A stretch of DNA of 33,871 nucleotides from Amoebophrya sp. AT5.2 (taxonomy: Eukaryota; Sar; Dinophyceae; Syndiniales; Amoebophryaceae), in contig RXOD01003972.1 of NCBI GenBank assembly GCA_005223375.1, positions 1 to 33,871 of the forward strand, read 5' to 3'. The notes under the pieces were generated by a model. It did not search any database, was not told the origin of the DNA, and was given only the letters and a program-made list of their open reading frames with translations. Every line of letters begins with the position of its first letter. The first letter of the stretch is position 1. Shown in pieces: positions 13,601 through 25,600 of the stretch. The translations under genes were made by a program, and so were the position numbers.

Positions 13601-16600
13601 ACGCGACGGAACTTCGAGGACACGCTTCGTTGGGTGATGCGCACCTTCATGAGGGAGCTGTTTCTGAACAGCAACCAGGACACGAACAAGAACATCGCCC
13701 AGAACACCGCGCTCACGGAGAACGTGTTTCTGATGACCATCTGCGCCGAGCTGCGCATTCCGCTCTTCATCGTGGGCAAGCCCGGCACCAGCAAGTCGCT
13801 CGCGCGCTCCCTCGTCGACGACGCCATGAAGGGCCGTTCCTCCCAGTCCGCACTCTTTCGCAGCCTGAAGCAGTGCGTGCAGGTTTCCTACCAGTGCTCG
13901 CCGCTGTCCACGTCGGAGGGCATCCTGAAGGTGTTCCGCGACTGCGCGCGGCGGCAGCGGGGCAAGGACCTCACCGACTCCGTGGCGGTCGCGGTGCTCG
14001 ACGAGGTCGGCCTTGCGGAGTACAGCGACACCATGGCGCTGAAGACCCTGCACCCGCTGCTGGAGACCGGCTGCTCGCCGGATGGCTCGTTTGAGGACGT
14101 GGAGGACTACTACAAGGTGGGCTTCTACGGCATCTCGAACTGGTCGCTGGACCCCGCGAAGATGAACCGAGGCATCCTGGTTTCCCGGGACGAGCCCGAC
14201 GAAGCAGAACTTTCGAAGACGGGCGCGAAGATCCTCGGCGTGAGCGAGCAGCACGACGAAATGCTGCAGAAAATCGTGGCCACCTACTCCGAAGTGTACA
14301 AAAAGCAGGGGCAGCCAGAGATCCACGGCCTGCGCGACTTCTACTGCCTGCTCAAAATGATCGGCGCAGAAGCAGCAAAGCGGAAGTGGAGCGTGGCCGA
14401 AATGTCGGCCGCAACGCAGATATACCGGACACGACAACAACTAGCTGCAGCTGCAGCAGCCGGCGGTGGAAAGAAAAACAAATTGCGGGGTGGAGCCGGA
14501 GGTGGTGCAGATGCACCAGAAATGGGACGAGTTGTAGCTGCTCCTTCGGCTGGAGTTGCACAACTCTCGGCCAGAGCCGTTGAAGCAAAGTTTGCTTCAA
14601 CGAACAGATGCGTAGTGGTGTTGAGTTACTGCATCAAGCGCAACTTCACCACTTGTGGCATGTCGACTATCGACGCCGTGCGGCTCTTTCACCTAAACCT
14701 GTTCGGCGTTCCCGATGTGGGCCACGAAGTCACCGACGCGTTGGAGGCAGCCAAGTGCTTCGCCCAAGGTCAGAATACTGATTGATGTGTCAGTTTCAGT
14801 CCCGCCTCGTCTACTTCTGCATTTGCTTGACCGTAGCTAGGCGTTCTTCATCGACATCACTTTTGCCAGTTGAAAAGTTTCAATCGCAGAGGCGCATCTA
14901 CCTTTACTTTGTTTTGAGTAGCAGTAGGTACCGCTAGCCTAGCTGATCCTCTGCCTCTACTACCTTCGTTGGTCTACTTCGTTTCACGCTTTCGACATCT
15001 CGCGAATCGATTCCGACATTCTCACAGGAGCGGCTGGGGCTGCCGAAAACGAAAGACTGCTCCCGGACGGAAGTGGCGACCCCACGATGAAGTGCAGCGT
15101 GAAAGTCCTGGACATGCTGCTCGACAATTTGCAGCACCGCGACCCGGACGGCGCGGACCCGGTTCGCTACCCGTTGATCGTCGCGCGGAAGGGCTTCGCC
15201 AGTCTCGACGTACTGCAGGAGAGCCGCATTCTCGACTGCAACGGCAGCAAGCAGTACGAGATCTTGTTCGGCAGCTCCTTCGCCAACGACCACGAGTACA
15301 CGAACATCTGCCGCGCCATCAACCGCGTGAAGCTCTGCCTGGAGAAGGGCGTGGTCTGCGTTCTGGTGAACTTGGGCATGATCTACGAGAGCATCTACGA
15401 CGCGCTGAACCAGTACTACACCTGCTGCGGCGGCAACAAGTACGTGGACCTCGGGCTCGGGACCAACCGCTTCAAGTGCCGCGTGCACAGCGACGCCCGA
15501 CTCGTGATCGTGGCGACCAAGGAGGAGATCCTGCGCGACTTCCCGGTGCCACTGATAAACCGACTGGAGAAACACGAAGTCAGCATGGAGCTGGCACTGC
15601 GGACGGACGCAGAGAAGGAGGCAGCACTGCAGGTGCGCGACTGGGCGATCAGTTTCGGAAAGCTGGTGGCCGGTGTTGGGAGCTCCGACGTTGATGCGTG
15701 CGGGAGCGCAGAAGAGGTGGAGGAGGTGGAGGTGGAAAAAGTAGAACGTCTGCTGCCGGAAGAGGGCGAGGTAGAGGTGCAAGCAAATGCAAACGATGGT
15801 GCGCTCGCAGTCCTCGCGCCCGCGTCCGTCGAGTCGGTTTTCGTCGAACGGGAGTCGCACGCGTTTTACAACTCTTTTGTCGGGTTTGACGACGAGACGT
15901 GCTTCCTACTTGTCGCGAAGGCTGGGACTGAGAAGGCCACGAATCTGTTCCAGAGGGCCCAACAGCTGCTGCTGCACACCGCAACTCCGGAGGCGGTGCT
16001 GCGCTACTCGGCGATGATAAAGAACACGGGACGGGACGATGTCCGGCTGGGTGTACAAGTGCCTGCTCACCCGCACCAGGATCTGAGCAGCTACTTCGAT
16101 GCCGAGGCGCGTGAACTGGTGCCCATTCTTGCGGCAAGAACCGACCAAGAGCACGAGCACGACGACGGGTGCAGTAAGGGCCTCAAATCGACCGCGGTAG
16201 ACTTCGTGCAGATTACGACATTCGCCCGGCTGCTGACCCAGCCGGATCTCAACCGCATTGCAGAAGGGATGGCCGTCGAGCCGCGGAGCTGCTCCCTGCT
16301 GAGCCTGAACGAGATCCAGTCGGAGTCCAACCTCGAGAGTGCCGTAAAAGCCTTTTGCAAAACGCCAGCGACGCGAGTCTCCCCTGCTGGTGCGGGAGCC
16401 AATCTCTCTCTCTCAGGAGGGGAAGATGGCCACCCTCTTCGCCGCGTCCTCATCGTGCAGAGCAGTGACGTATTGCAAAATGAAGGGAGTAGCACAGGAG
16501 GAGCTTCGTCTTCAGCCAATGTTCGCGGAAACTACAACAGCGTGATCGAATGCTCGAGATACATCGTTCGAAACGCTGTGCTCGCGGGTGGCAAGCAGAC

Positions 16601-19600
16601 GCAAGTCCAAGCGGGCGGCGCAGGAGTTCCAGAAATAATTTCTGGTCATCACCCTGGAGCTGGTGAAGCTCGCAAAGAGATAACGTCGGTGGTTTTTGTC
16701 ATTCAGCTCCCAGTAGTTGCGGCGTCTCTGGCGGAGTTCGTCGGACAGCCTTCCGGATGGCGTTGCCATCATGTCGACGACCTTTCCGGGGCCGAGAGCA
16801 CGCACGTGCCCTATCTCCCACGGTCTACGCTTGAGCTGCGCAAGTTGGGATCTCTTGCGGCAGTACTGCGGCAGTGTGCGTTGTTGGACCACACGACATC
16901 CTCAACTACGAGCGGTGGATCCTCCGTGCCGTTTCTTGCGGGCGAGCTCGTGGCCGGTGCGAACAACAGTTACAGTGCTGCAGGTCTTGGTGAGAAAGAG
17001 AACAATGACAGCATGTTTGTGGACGAGTTCTCACAACAGCAAGTGGGCGGTCCTGGATTTATGACACAGCTTCTTCAGGACGATGACTACGACGGAATGG
17101 AAACGCTCGGCGACAACCCTGGCATTTCACGAGCGGCGGGTGGGGGTAGTGCTGTCGGAATCGGAGTTCCTGCCGGCGGCGAGGCGAACGGAATCGGGGC
17201 CGTGCGTTCGCATCTTCACACAGGCGACGACCACGCGTTGTGGGCACAGCGCGGCTACCTCATGCGCGCTCTCCTACGCAACACGGTCTGGGATGCTTGT
17301 TCTCGCGTGAGCGTCGGCGAGTCTGCGGGACGGCAGGAGGTGCGCGTTAAGGTACTGCTGGGTTTGTTGGACGACCTGGAGCGGGCAGCTGAACAACGCG
17401 GTGGCGCTCCGGAACTGAAGCGGGAAATCGTGTTTCATCTCTTCCAGCAAGTGGCGGCGGCGCTCGAGCACGCAGCGGCCCAACTTGATGGGGAAGCTGC
17501 TGGTGCGGCTGCTTCCGCGCAGACACGCGGTTCGGTCGTGAATTGGGTGGATGTTGTCGCTACAAATGCGATTCGGGAGGGAACCTTCCGCGAGGCCTGC
17601 GTGCGCACATTCCATGAAGAGGTGGCTAAGGCTTTCGCAACGGTGTTGGCGCACGTGGACCGGGGGTGCAACTTGGATCTGCTGAACAGCGATCCTGCAC
17701 AGTGGTTGCGGATTTTGAAAGTGCTACCTGCACCTGCAGCTGCACTGTCGTCGCCACAAGGGGGTAAAGATTGCTTTGATTTTGATGCATCTTTCGCCTG
17801 CGAGTTGCCGTTTTTTCCTCACGTGCGCCGGGAGGTTGAGAGCTGCGCTATCGCGCAAGCGGGCGACGCAGACTTCGCAGTCGCGATACAGAGTAGCAAG
17901 CTGCTGCGCACGATTTTCTGCAGACGGGAGGACGATGATGAGAAAAACAAGAAAGAGGATATCGCGGACGAACCAGAAAAGATTGCTGCACCGCCAGGAG
18001 CTCAAGTATTTGGGGGGGCCGCCGATGTCTGTACGAAAGAGGGAGAGCAGGATGAGGATCGCCCTGATCGTGATCGGAGAAATGAACGAGAAGCACCACT
18101 GCAAGCCTACTGCCGCGACCTCGTGCGCCAACTTTCTTTGTCGTCGTTCGGCGACGAATCGACCGCATGGGCAGTGGCCTTCCTCGGAGATGCGCTCGCG
18201 AACGCGGCACAGCGCTCATCCGGGCACGAGTTCTCCTCAGATGATGAAGACGCGCTTTCCTCACTCGCTCGTGTGCACCAGCTGTACAACACCCACAAGT
18301 ACGCTTCCCTGGAGACAGCCATCGAGGGTCTGCGTCTTGTTGGTTTGGGCTCCGCACTCCTGGCCTCGTGCGGTTCATCTCCGACGTCTTCATCTGCTTC
18401 ATCTGCGGAACAATTTTACGGCCAGGCGGTGCTTGCAAGTCTGAAGGCGACCCTAGCAGAGACGCTTTACGATCTCGACCAGCTACCGCTCGTGCTTCTG
18501 GATGGTTTGCTGACGCACACACAGAGAGTCTTCCGAGTGTGCTTGCTGGGACGGGACCACGATCAGAGCCAAACGCACGTGAAAAACGACGCCCAACACG
18601 GCGGCAATGCTAGTTCGCAACAACAGGACATGTTGATGGGAGGTGGGGCTGCCACAAGTGCAGGGCCTGGCGTGCAACTTGGCGCATCATCGTCATCACG
18701 AACGCAACGTGCAGTTGGCAGTTCGTCTACCAGCAAGAACGACCACGGGCACGGTGAGCAGGAGGCAGACATGATCCACATCTCCCTTCAGCCCACCGTC
18801 TGCGTCGCTAGGCTTCCCCTGGAAATGGGCGACCGAGACGCCGTGCTTGCGTCCATGAAATTGTTGGTCGAGCGCGATTTGCCCGCCTTCGGTGCCTTCT
18901 TCACCTCTGTCCGTGGGTACGCAGATCGCGTCCTGGGGCTGCATCACGACCGTAAGAACGCGGCCGCGGCGGGAGCCTCCGCCTCGTCTTCAGGCTCGGA
19001 CGATAATGAGCTCGGAGGGGGTGCTGTCGATGTTCATCATGTCGACGACGTTGAAATGGTCGACGCTGATGGTGATGGTATTGTGAATGAGGAGCAGGAC
19101 GCCGCCGCTTTTGTTTTTGACGACGTGACGCAAGGCGCTGCGGCTCTCCGCACGCTTTGCCGCAGCAGCTTGGAGCCATTGCGCATCTACGAAGCCCTGC
19201 TCGCCACTTTCGTCCAAATGGAGGTCGCCCCGCGCATCAGGTTCGCTTCGTCGGAAGGAGAGCTCACAGAAAGTGCGTTCGGAGATATCTGCCAGACAGG
19301 TGGTCTTCTCTTGAACGGGTTGCTGCTGGCTCAAAAGCGCGCGACGACACCTTCGCCCGCGTGGACGGCAGGCGCGAACACTCCATCGACGACAACAAAT
19401 CCAATTGCAGCAAGCAGTAGCTGCACCGCGGCTGGCGCTGGTGGCGCGCCACCATCTATTGCAGCATCTTCCGCAGCGGGGGCCTCCTCTCGGCGCGGAA
19501 AAAAGCTGCGCGGCGCCAAAAAAACAGAAGCTGCCTCGTCCTTCCCGGCGAGAACTCAGATCTGCCTGAATCCCCATGTGTTCGGCCGTGTCGCGGAGAT

Positions 19601-22600
19601 CGCGAATGTGCGCACATTACAAGCATTTCGGAATCTGGAGGATTTCATGATGGATTTGGTGAACTTTTCCTGCAACGCAGAAGTAGACGCACCTCCGACC
19701 GCCACCGCCCCTGGTGCAGGCACCACAGGAGGAACGAGCGCTGCGGCGGGGGCGGGCTCGCAAGTCATAAACTTGGAGGACGACGACGTGGAGATGGTCG
19801 ATGTTTGCTCGCCGGTGCAACATCACGGGCGTCGGAAAAGGAGCAGCAGCGCGAAGGGGCGCAACAGGGTTCCGGAATCGGACGCACAAAGCAGCAGTGT
19901 CGCGGCTGCGCAAAGTTTCTTCGTGTACGTGACTGTCGGGCACATCCTGGAGAGCAGCGAGCCGGCCGACGTTGAAGTGTACTCCGCCCTGGCCGAGATC
20001 GTCACTGGAAAGCGTTTGCAGTGCCTGTTTCCGACGGCCGACAGCATTAGTGGGCTTCGCGCGGCGCTGGTTGAGAAGCTCCTGACGGCGGCATGCAATG
20101 CGAGCGCGGGCGGGGACCCTTCGGGGAGTTCCGCGATGGTGCCCCGGCGTGTGGAGATCGCGCTTGACGCGAGTTGCGACTGGAGCGAGGCGAAAAAAAA
20201 GCGGCGCAAACTCCGCGACGACGGCCTGTTTGCTACTGGTGGGGGTGGCGCATCTTCTTCGTCCCGTGCAGGAGCCGGTGCCGGCCTGCTCATGCGCGGA
20301 GGCGAAACCGACGCAGCTCGCGAAGAAACGCTCGAAACGGCAATTCCGAAGCTTCGGCCCCCGTCTCCCGCAGTTGTGCCCGCCGCGGCTGGCCAGCAAG
20401 CGTTTGCCGCGTTGTCGGTCGCCTTCAACGAGCTCATCAGCGCTGCGACCGACGAGGAAGGCGAAGCCTCACAGTCAAAGCAGCCCACGAAGAAGCGCAA
20501 GAAAGACTCTACCGACCTGCACGCCAGCACGAGACTGCTTGCGAAAGAGGTGTTCGAGTCTCTGTCTCACCAACAAATGGAGCAGGACCGCAAACGGGTG
20601 ACCACGGACGAGAACATCGTCGCGGCGATCGGTGTTCTAATCTCGTGCGCCCCGAAGGAGTCGCTCATCGAAGACGAGGATATTGTGATTGACGACGGGA
20701 AGAGCAGCGCGAACGGCGAAGACGCCGACGATCGCGACGAGGACGGCGAAAACAACTCCCTGAGAAAGTACAAGTCGGCTTTTCGCTTCATTTTACGCTT
20801 TTCGCAGGCGCTGTTGAAAAGCGGGCTCGAGGATTATGCCGCAGGTCACACATCAAGTGGCGGGGCAGCGGCCTCCAACAACAGCGGCAGGGAAAGTAGT
20901 CGTATAGACTACGTGCTTGTCGCCCGGAGCCTGGCCCACGTGCGTCTCGCGGTCGACTATGTTGCCGAATTGGCGCACTACTGCCGATTGCCCGAGTTGC
21001 AGCGGGAGCTCACGCAATTGTGGAGCTGCTTCCTCTGTTCTGAAGCCCCGACTGTTCCCGGAGCTTCCGCCAACAAGTCATCTACTTCATCTTCGTCCTC
21101 ATCTGCCGTCGCTGCAGGACGACCGCCACAGATTCGAGGTCAAGCACCCGCGGGCGTTAGTAACGCGCCGCCGGTGCATCCGAAGTACAAGCAGTCGCTC
21201 ATCGCCGAGAACGTCTTCGAGGGCCGGTGCAAGCAGCTTGTGCCCAGTCTTCGGTCGTTCTTCATTCGCTCGCTCTTCACCCGATACGGTCTCGAGGCGT
21301 GCGAGACTGCGTGCCGTCTCTTTGGTGCCAGCCTCTTCGACGGCGGTCAGACCGCAAGCGAGCAGGACCGGAAGAAGTACGCGCCGTTGGGGCTCTCGGG
21401 CGCGGGGACCATTTCCCTGTCGGAGTTCATCGACCCGGACTGCACACTGCTGGACGAGTGGCGCGCGGCCCAGACGAAAGCGGCACCCAAGGCGAAAGCC
21501 GGGCTGAACTTGACGCAGCGGCTGGCGACTGTCGTCGCCACGCTAGAGTATGAGGCAGAGGACTTGGATGGCCGCTCGAAGCGCGTGGCGGAGAACTGGC
21601 AGTCGAGTCTGGGTCTAGCCGTCCGCGACGTTCCGCGGGACGCCAGGTTTCCGTTGCAACGCAGTGGCGGGGTGCAGGACCATGTTCGGGCAGCGCTGTT
21701 CGTCGTGGTGCCGACGACCACAACTTCCTCGGGAGCAGCTCCTTCCGGCAGCTCAGGCTCAGCTGCAGCGGGCGGTAAGAACGCAGCTGGAGGTGCGAAG
21801 AACAAGCGCACCAAACGACAGGGCGCGCAACTGTCGGTTGCGGGAGGAGCCGCGGCCGGCGGCGCAGGCACGGCTCCAACGGAGCTGGACCGCCTGGCGG
21901 CTTACCTCGAGCTGTTCTTTTCTGCGGTCGAGGTCACGCTCGCACGGGACAACTTGACAGCGAGCGAAAAATCGGGGACCGACGCGAAAGCCGACGTGCT
22001 TCTCGGTTTTTGGAGCGGGATCGTCACGTCTCAACTTTGCGGCGGCGCCGCGCCGAAGCGCGGAGGACGGAGAAACAACGCGGCCAACAGCAACGATGAC
22101 TCGTCTGACACCGTGGCGACGATGAAAGCGTTTGATCCCTCCGGGCCCTTGAATGGCCGCCTTGGCAGCGAGGTCGCGAAGAAGATCCTGGACATTGTGG
22201 AGGCGCTGCGCACCAGAGAAGTGTACGCCTGCGCGCAGCACTTCCTCCGCGAAGCGCACTTGAACGTCCGCCCGAAAATCGAAAGTCTGGCGCAGCAGTT
22301 GAATTTGTCGCCGCCCGATTGCTGCTATTTCCTGCTGCACCTCTTCCTCAACGCCTTCCAGACCCTCGCCACGTCACTCGAGCTGCCCGGCGCGAGCACG
22401 TGTCGCGACGAGCCACGCGCTCTGTGTCCGGAGGCTTGCAGCATCTGCATGGAGGAGCTGGTCGACCCGAAGGATGCCGTGGTTTTTTCGAAGTGCATGC
22501 ACTACTTGTGCCGTTCCTGTGCGCACGGTCAGCTGATGATCCAAGCCGCGCACCGCAACTGCCCGCACTGCCGCCAGCCGATTCACCACCAGGAGAAAGT

Positions 22601-25600
22601 CTCGAGTTCCAAAAACCAAGCCATGACCGTGTTCGGGGAGCCGCTGAAGTTTGTGGCCGGAAACATGCCGCCAACGTTGACCGCAGGCGAGGACCTGCAG
22701 AAGTCGGTTGAGGCGAGCCTCCGCGAGGCGCCGCAACTGCTCACGCACCCCTTCGGGAGGTTTTTCTGGCAGGAGCGCGTTGCTAAGGAGGACATCGCGC
22801 CGGTGCTGGCGGACCAAGACAACGTAGTGTCGCAGCTGCAACAGAAAATCGTGTTCGCAACAAAGGTCGAAAGTGCCGCGACGGCCTTCCGCCGAAAAGT
22901 GTACGAGGTGCTCGAAGAAGAAGACAACGATCGAGGCGCAGACGCTGGGAACGGGCAGAACGACGAAGACCGAGGATCGACGGGGGACGCCAAACGAGGA
23001 ACCCACATCAGCTCAGGGTGCAGCCCCTCTCTGTGGAAGCACCGGAGGCCAGTGACGCTTCACGTTCTGCGGGGAGCGCTGGCGGCTGCGAAGTCAACCG
23101 GGGGGAAGACGAACAAGATGAACACGCAATCTAAAACGACTCGAGCTGCTGGCGATGCTGGGGGACGAGATTTGAAAACGCTCGACCTGCTTTTGTCTTC
23201 CGGGAGCTCCGCGCTCCTTGCGACAGTTTTTCGGATTCCGACTTTGTTGCGGTTCTTGTATGTCGTCCGCAGCAAGTTCAGCGCTGAGATGTTGGCGGGA
23301 ATGACGGTCGCGAATTTGAAGGATTCCGTGCGCGGCAAGGCACTTCGGGCGGAGGAGGCCGAGCTTAGCCGCCTACTGTCCGTGTTCATCGAAGTTGGGT
23401 GTCTGCTTGGCATTACCTCCGCCGAAGGTACAACAACTCCTTCCGGGGCAGGAACCGCTGTTGCGAAGGCGTCCGTGGAGACTCTGGACATGGTGCGCGT
23501 GTGCGAACCACAGGGATTTTGCGAAGAGATGATCGCTTCGCTTTTGAGATGGCACAACCGCCTGGTGAATTCAGGTGGAGGGACCCCGGCGCGGACGGGG
23601 AAGCTGTTCGATGAAGGAACTACAATGACCGCACAAGACGCTTCAACAAAGAGGAAGCAGCCGCACACGACGAGCAAAGCGAGCAACACGAACGTGGTGA
23701 AAGCTTTCGCGCGATACGCTTCTTCAGCCACCGCCAGGGACGAGGACAGTGCTGCTGACGAGTCCGAGCAGACGAAGTTTGCCGCGCTGTTCGCGCATTT
23801 CGAGCTCGCGCAACACGTGCTTCCCCTCGCGGTCGCGTTTCGGAACTCGGCGGCACGAAGCAACTCGTTTGACTTGCACTCGGTGAACGAAATCGTGTAC
23901 CACCGGTATTTCGCCGGCAAGCCTGTTCTTCCGGAGAGCCTCTGCGAGCTCGTTTTCCGCCTAGTGGAGCCGAGGAGAAGGAGTAGCGACTTGCCTTCCA
24001 GTTCCAGTCTCGCCACGGCAGCGTCGAAAAACTTGGAACAGTGGAGCAGGACAGGACGAGAACAAGCTGAAGCTGCTGCACCTGGTGGATCTTCTGATGA
24101 TCCGGCGAGTGCCTACGCCAGCGCGCAGAGCAACAGGTCGACGAAAGCAGACCAGCTACGCATCAAATTCCAAGGCTTCGAGGTGTTCGACTCCGCCGCT
24201 TGCGCGAGCCGCTCTCTCCAGATCGAAGTGGGCCAGTGGCGCCTCCCGGAGTTGCTGGACGCAATTTCGAAAATGGAGATGATCTGTCGTTTCCTGTCGC
24301 CAGCTTCTACACCCACGTCGACAAATACCACCAGCGCCGCGAGCGCGCCTTCCGGTAGCATGTTGAAGAACCTCCCATCGGTCGGGGAAACACCGACCGC
24401 CCCAGACCTTGTGCCACTTCTGCAGTTCGTCGACACGAAGCTGGTGAACTTGAGCAAGGAGCTCCCGGCGGGCTTGCGAAAGCTGTTCTCCCCTACTGGA
24501 GCCGACGCCCAGCTGCGCGTCGGGGACGCCGCCACGCTCGCCCAGCTGTTGCGGGTCCGGCGCACGATTTTCATCTCCTCGTCGAGTTCGCGTGGAGTGT
24601 CACTGTCTCACCAAAGAACAGGCACGAACATGCTCTCGCGACAGCCGTTCTTCAAAGGGAAGCACTTCCACGCACCGCTCCCCGGGAGCGTGAAGCCGCA
24701 CCTCGGGCGGACCATCGAGCTGCAGCCGACGGCGCTGCTGCAGTGGGTCTGCAGTCTGCACCAAATGCTCACTCTCTGGACGGAGCACGAGGACCTGAGC
24801 AGTGCCGCAGTTGGAAATGCTTCGTCGACTTCGGCAGGTGAAGAGATGAAGAATACCTCCTCGTCGTCTGATGCGGAAAGCAAGCAGCGGGACGCGGCGA
24901 AACAGGCTGCGCAGGCGTTTCTACTCGGGGAAGCTGCTGGCGAAGCCGAAGTAGGGGCTCTGGATCGGGAAAGCCAGGCTCCGCTGATAAGCGCGACTGG
25001 CCGTGAAGCTGAATTAGCTGCTGGCGCGAAGCCCCCGACGAGAGCCAAGGCGAAGGCCAAAGCTAAAGCGAAGAGCAAAGCGAAGGCGAAACCGAAAGCC
25101 AAAGGCAAGGCCAAGGGAAAGGCTGCAAGCGGAAAGGTGCCCGCGGGGTCCCCCGTGAACGAGGAAGATGATTTGCTGGCTGAAGATGAGGGCACACAGG
25201 GCGGGCGCCACGCGTCGGGGTCGGCGAAGGCTAAGGTAAAGAGCAAGGGTGGACGCGGAACGGCGCCGGCGACGCCTGCCGGCGAGGGCGCGCCATCGGC
25301 TTCGCAACTACAGCCAGGCTCCTCTGCGTCGAGCGCGACCTCGGCGGTGCTGGGGGCTGAGCTTCCAGACGAGGTGGACGAGGGGGCCAACGACGCCGCA
25401 CAGCACTCACCGCGAACAGGAATGCCGCCGGAAAGTACTCCGCGAACCGATTTTTTGCGCCCACTCCCGGAACACGCGCTGGCACAATACCAACCGACCG
25501 GAGCACTACCGCTGCCACACGTGCTGCAAGTGCGGCACGCGGTCGCGCTTTTCTTCTGGCTAGCCGACCACCTCTTCGACACGGGCGGCAGCGGGCAGAG

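Larger units (their letters stand above)
1772..14768 (+). other. RNF213: 13-kb RNF213-like exon: arm, AAA3 and AAA4
   Basis: This single exon of 12,997 bases starts phase 0 after the AG at 1771 and ends phase 1 before GTCAGAAT at 14769. It encodes the N-terminal arm, mostly helical sequence interrupted by disordered Ser/Ala/Gly/Asp inserts (for example near 3345-3510, 4220-4310, 4690-4930, 6240-6470, 8985-9290 and 10860-11010). The motor then follows. A family-like block (PYLFFNTDGHSLTFLGF, from about 11780) precedes AAA3 and AAA4. Such exon length in a eukaryote is remarkable. The ORF closes artificially at the TGA at 14783-14785, which lies inside the following intron. Confidence 0.85.

Noticed and set aside
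13217..14440. 407-residue open frame on the minus strand opposite AAA4
   Set aside because: The plus strand here encodes the best conserved AAA+ block in the window. The antisense frame is a composition artefact.
14783..14785. TGA as the true stop of a 4,733-residue protein
   Set aside because: It lies 14 bases inside a GT...AG intron whose removal continues the RNF213 domain order in phase.
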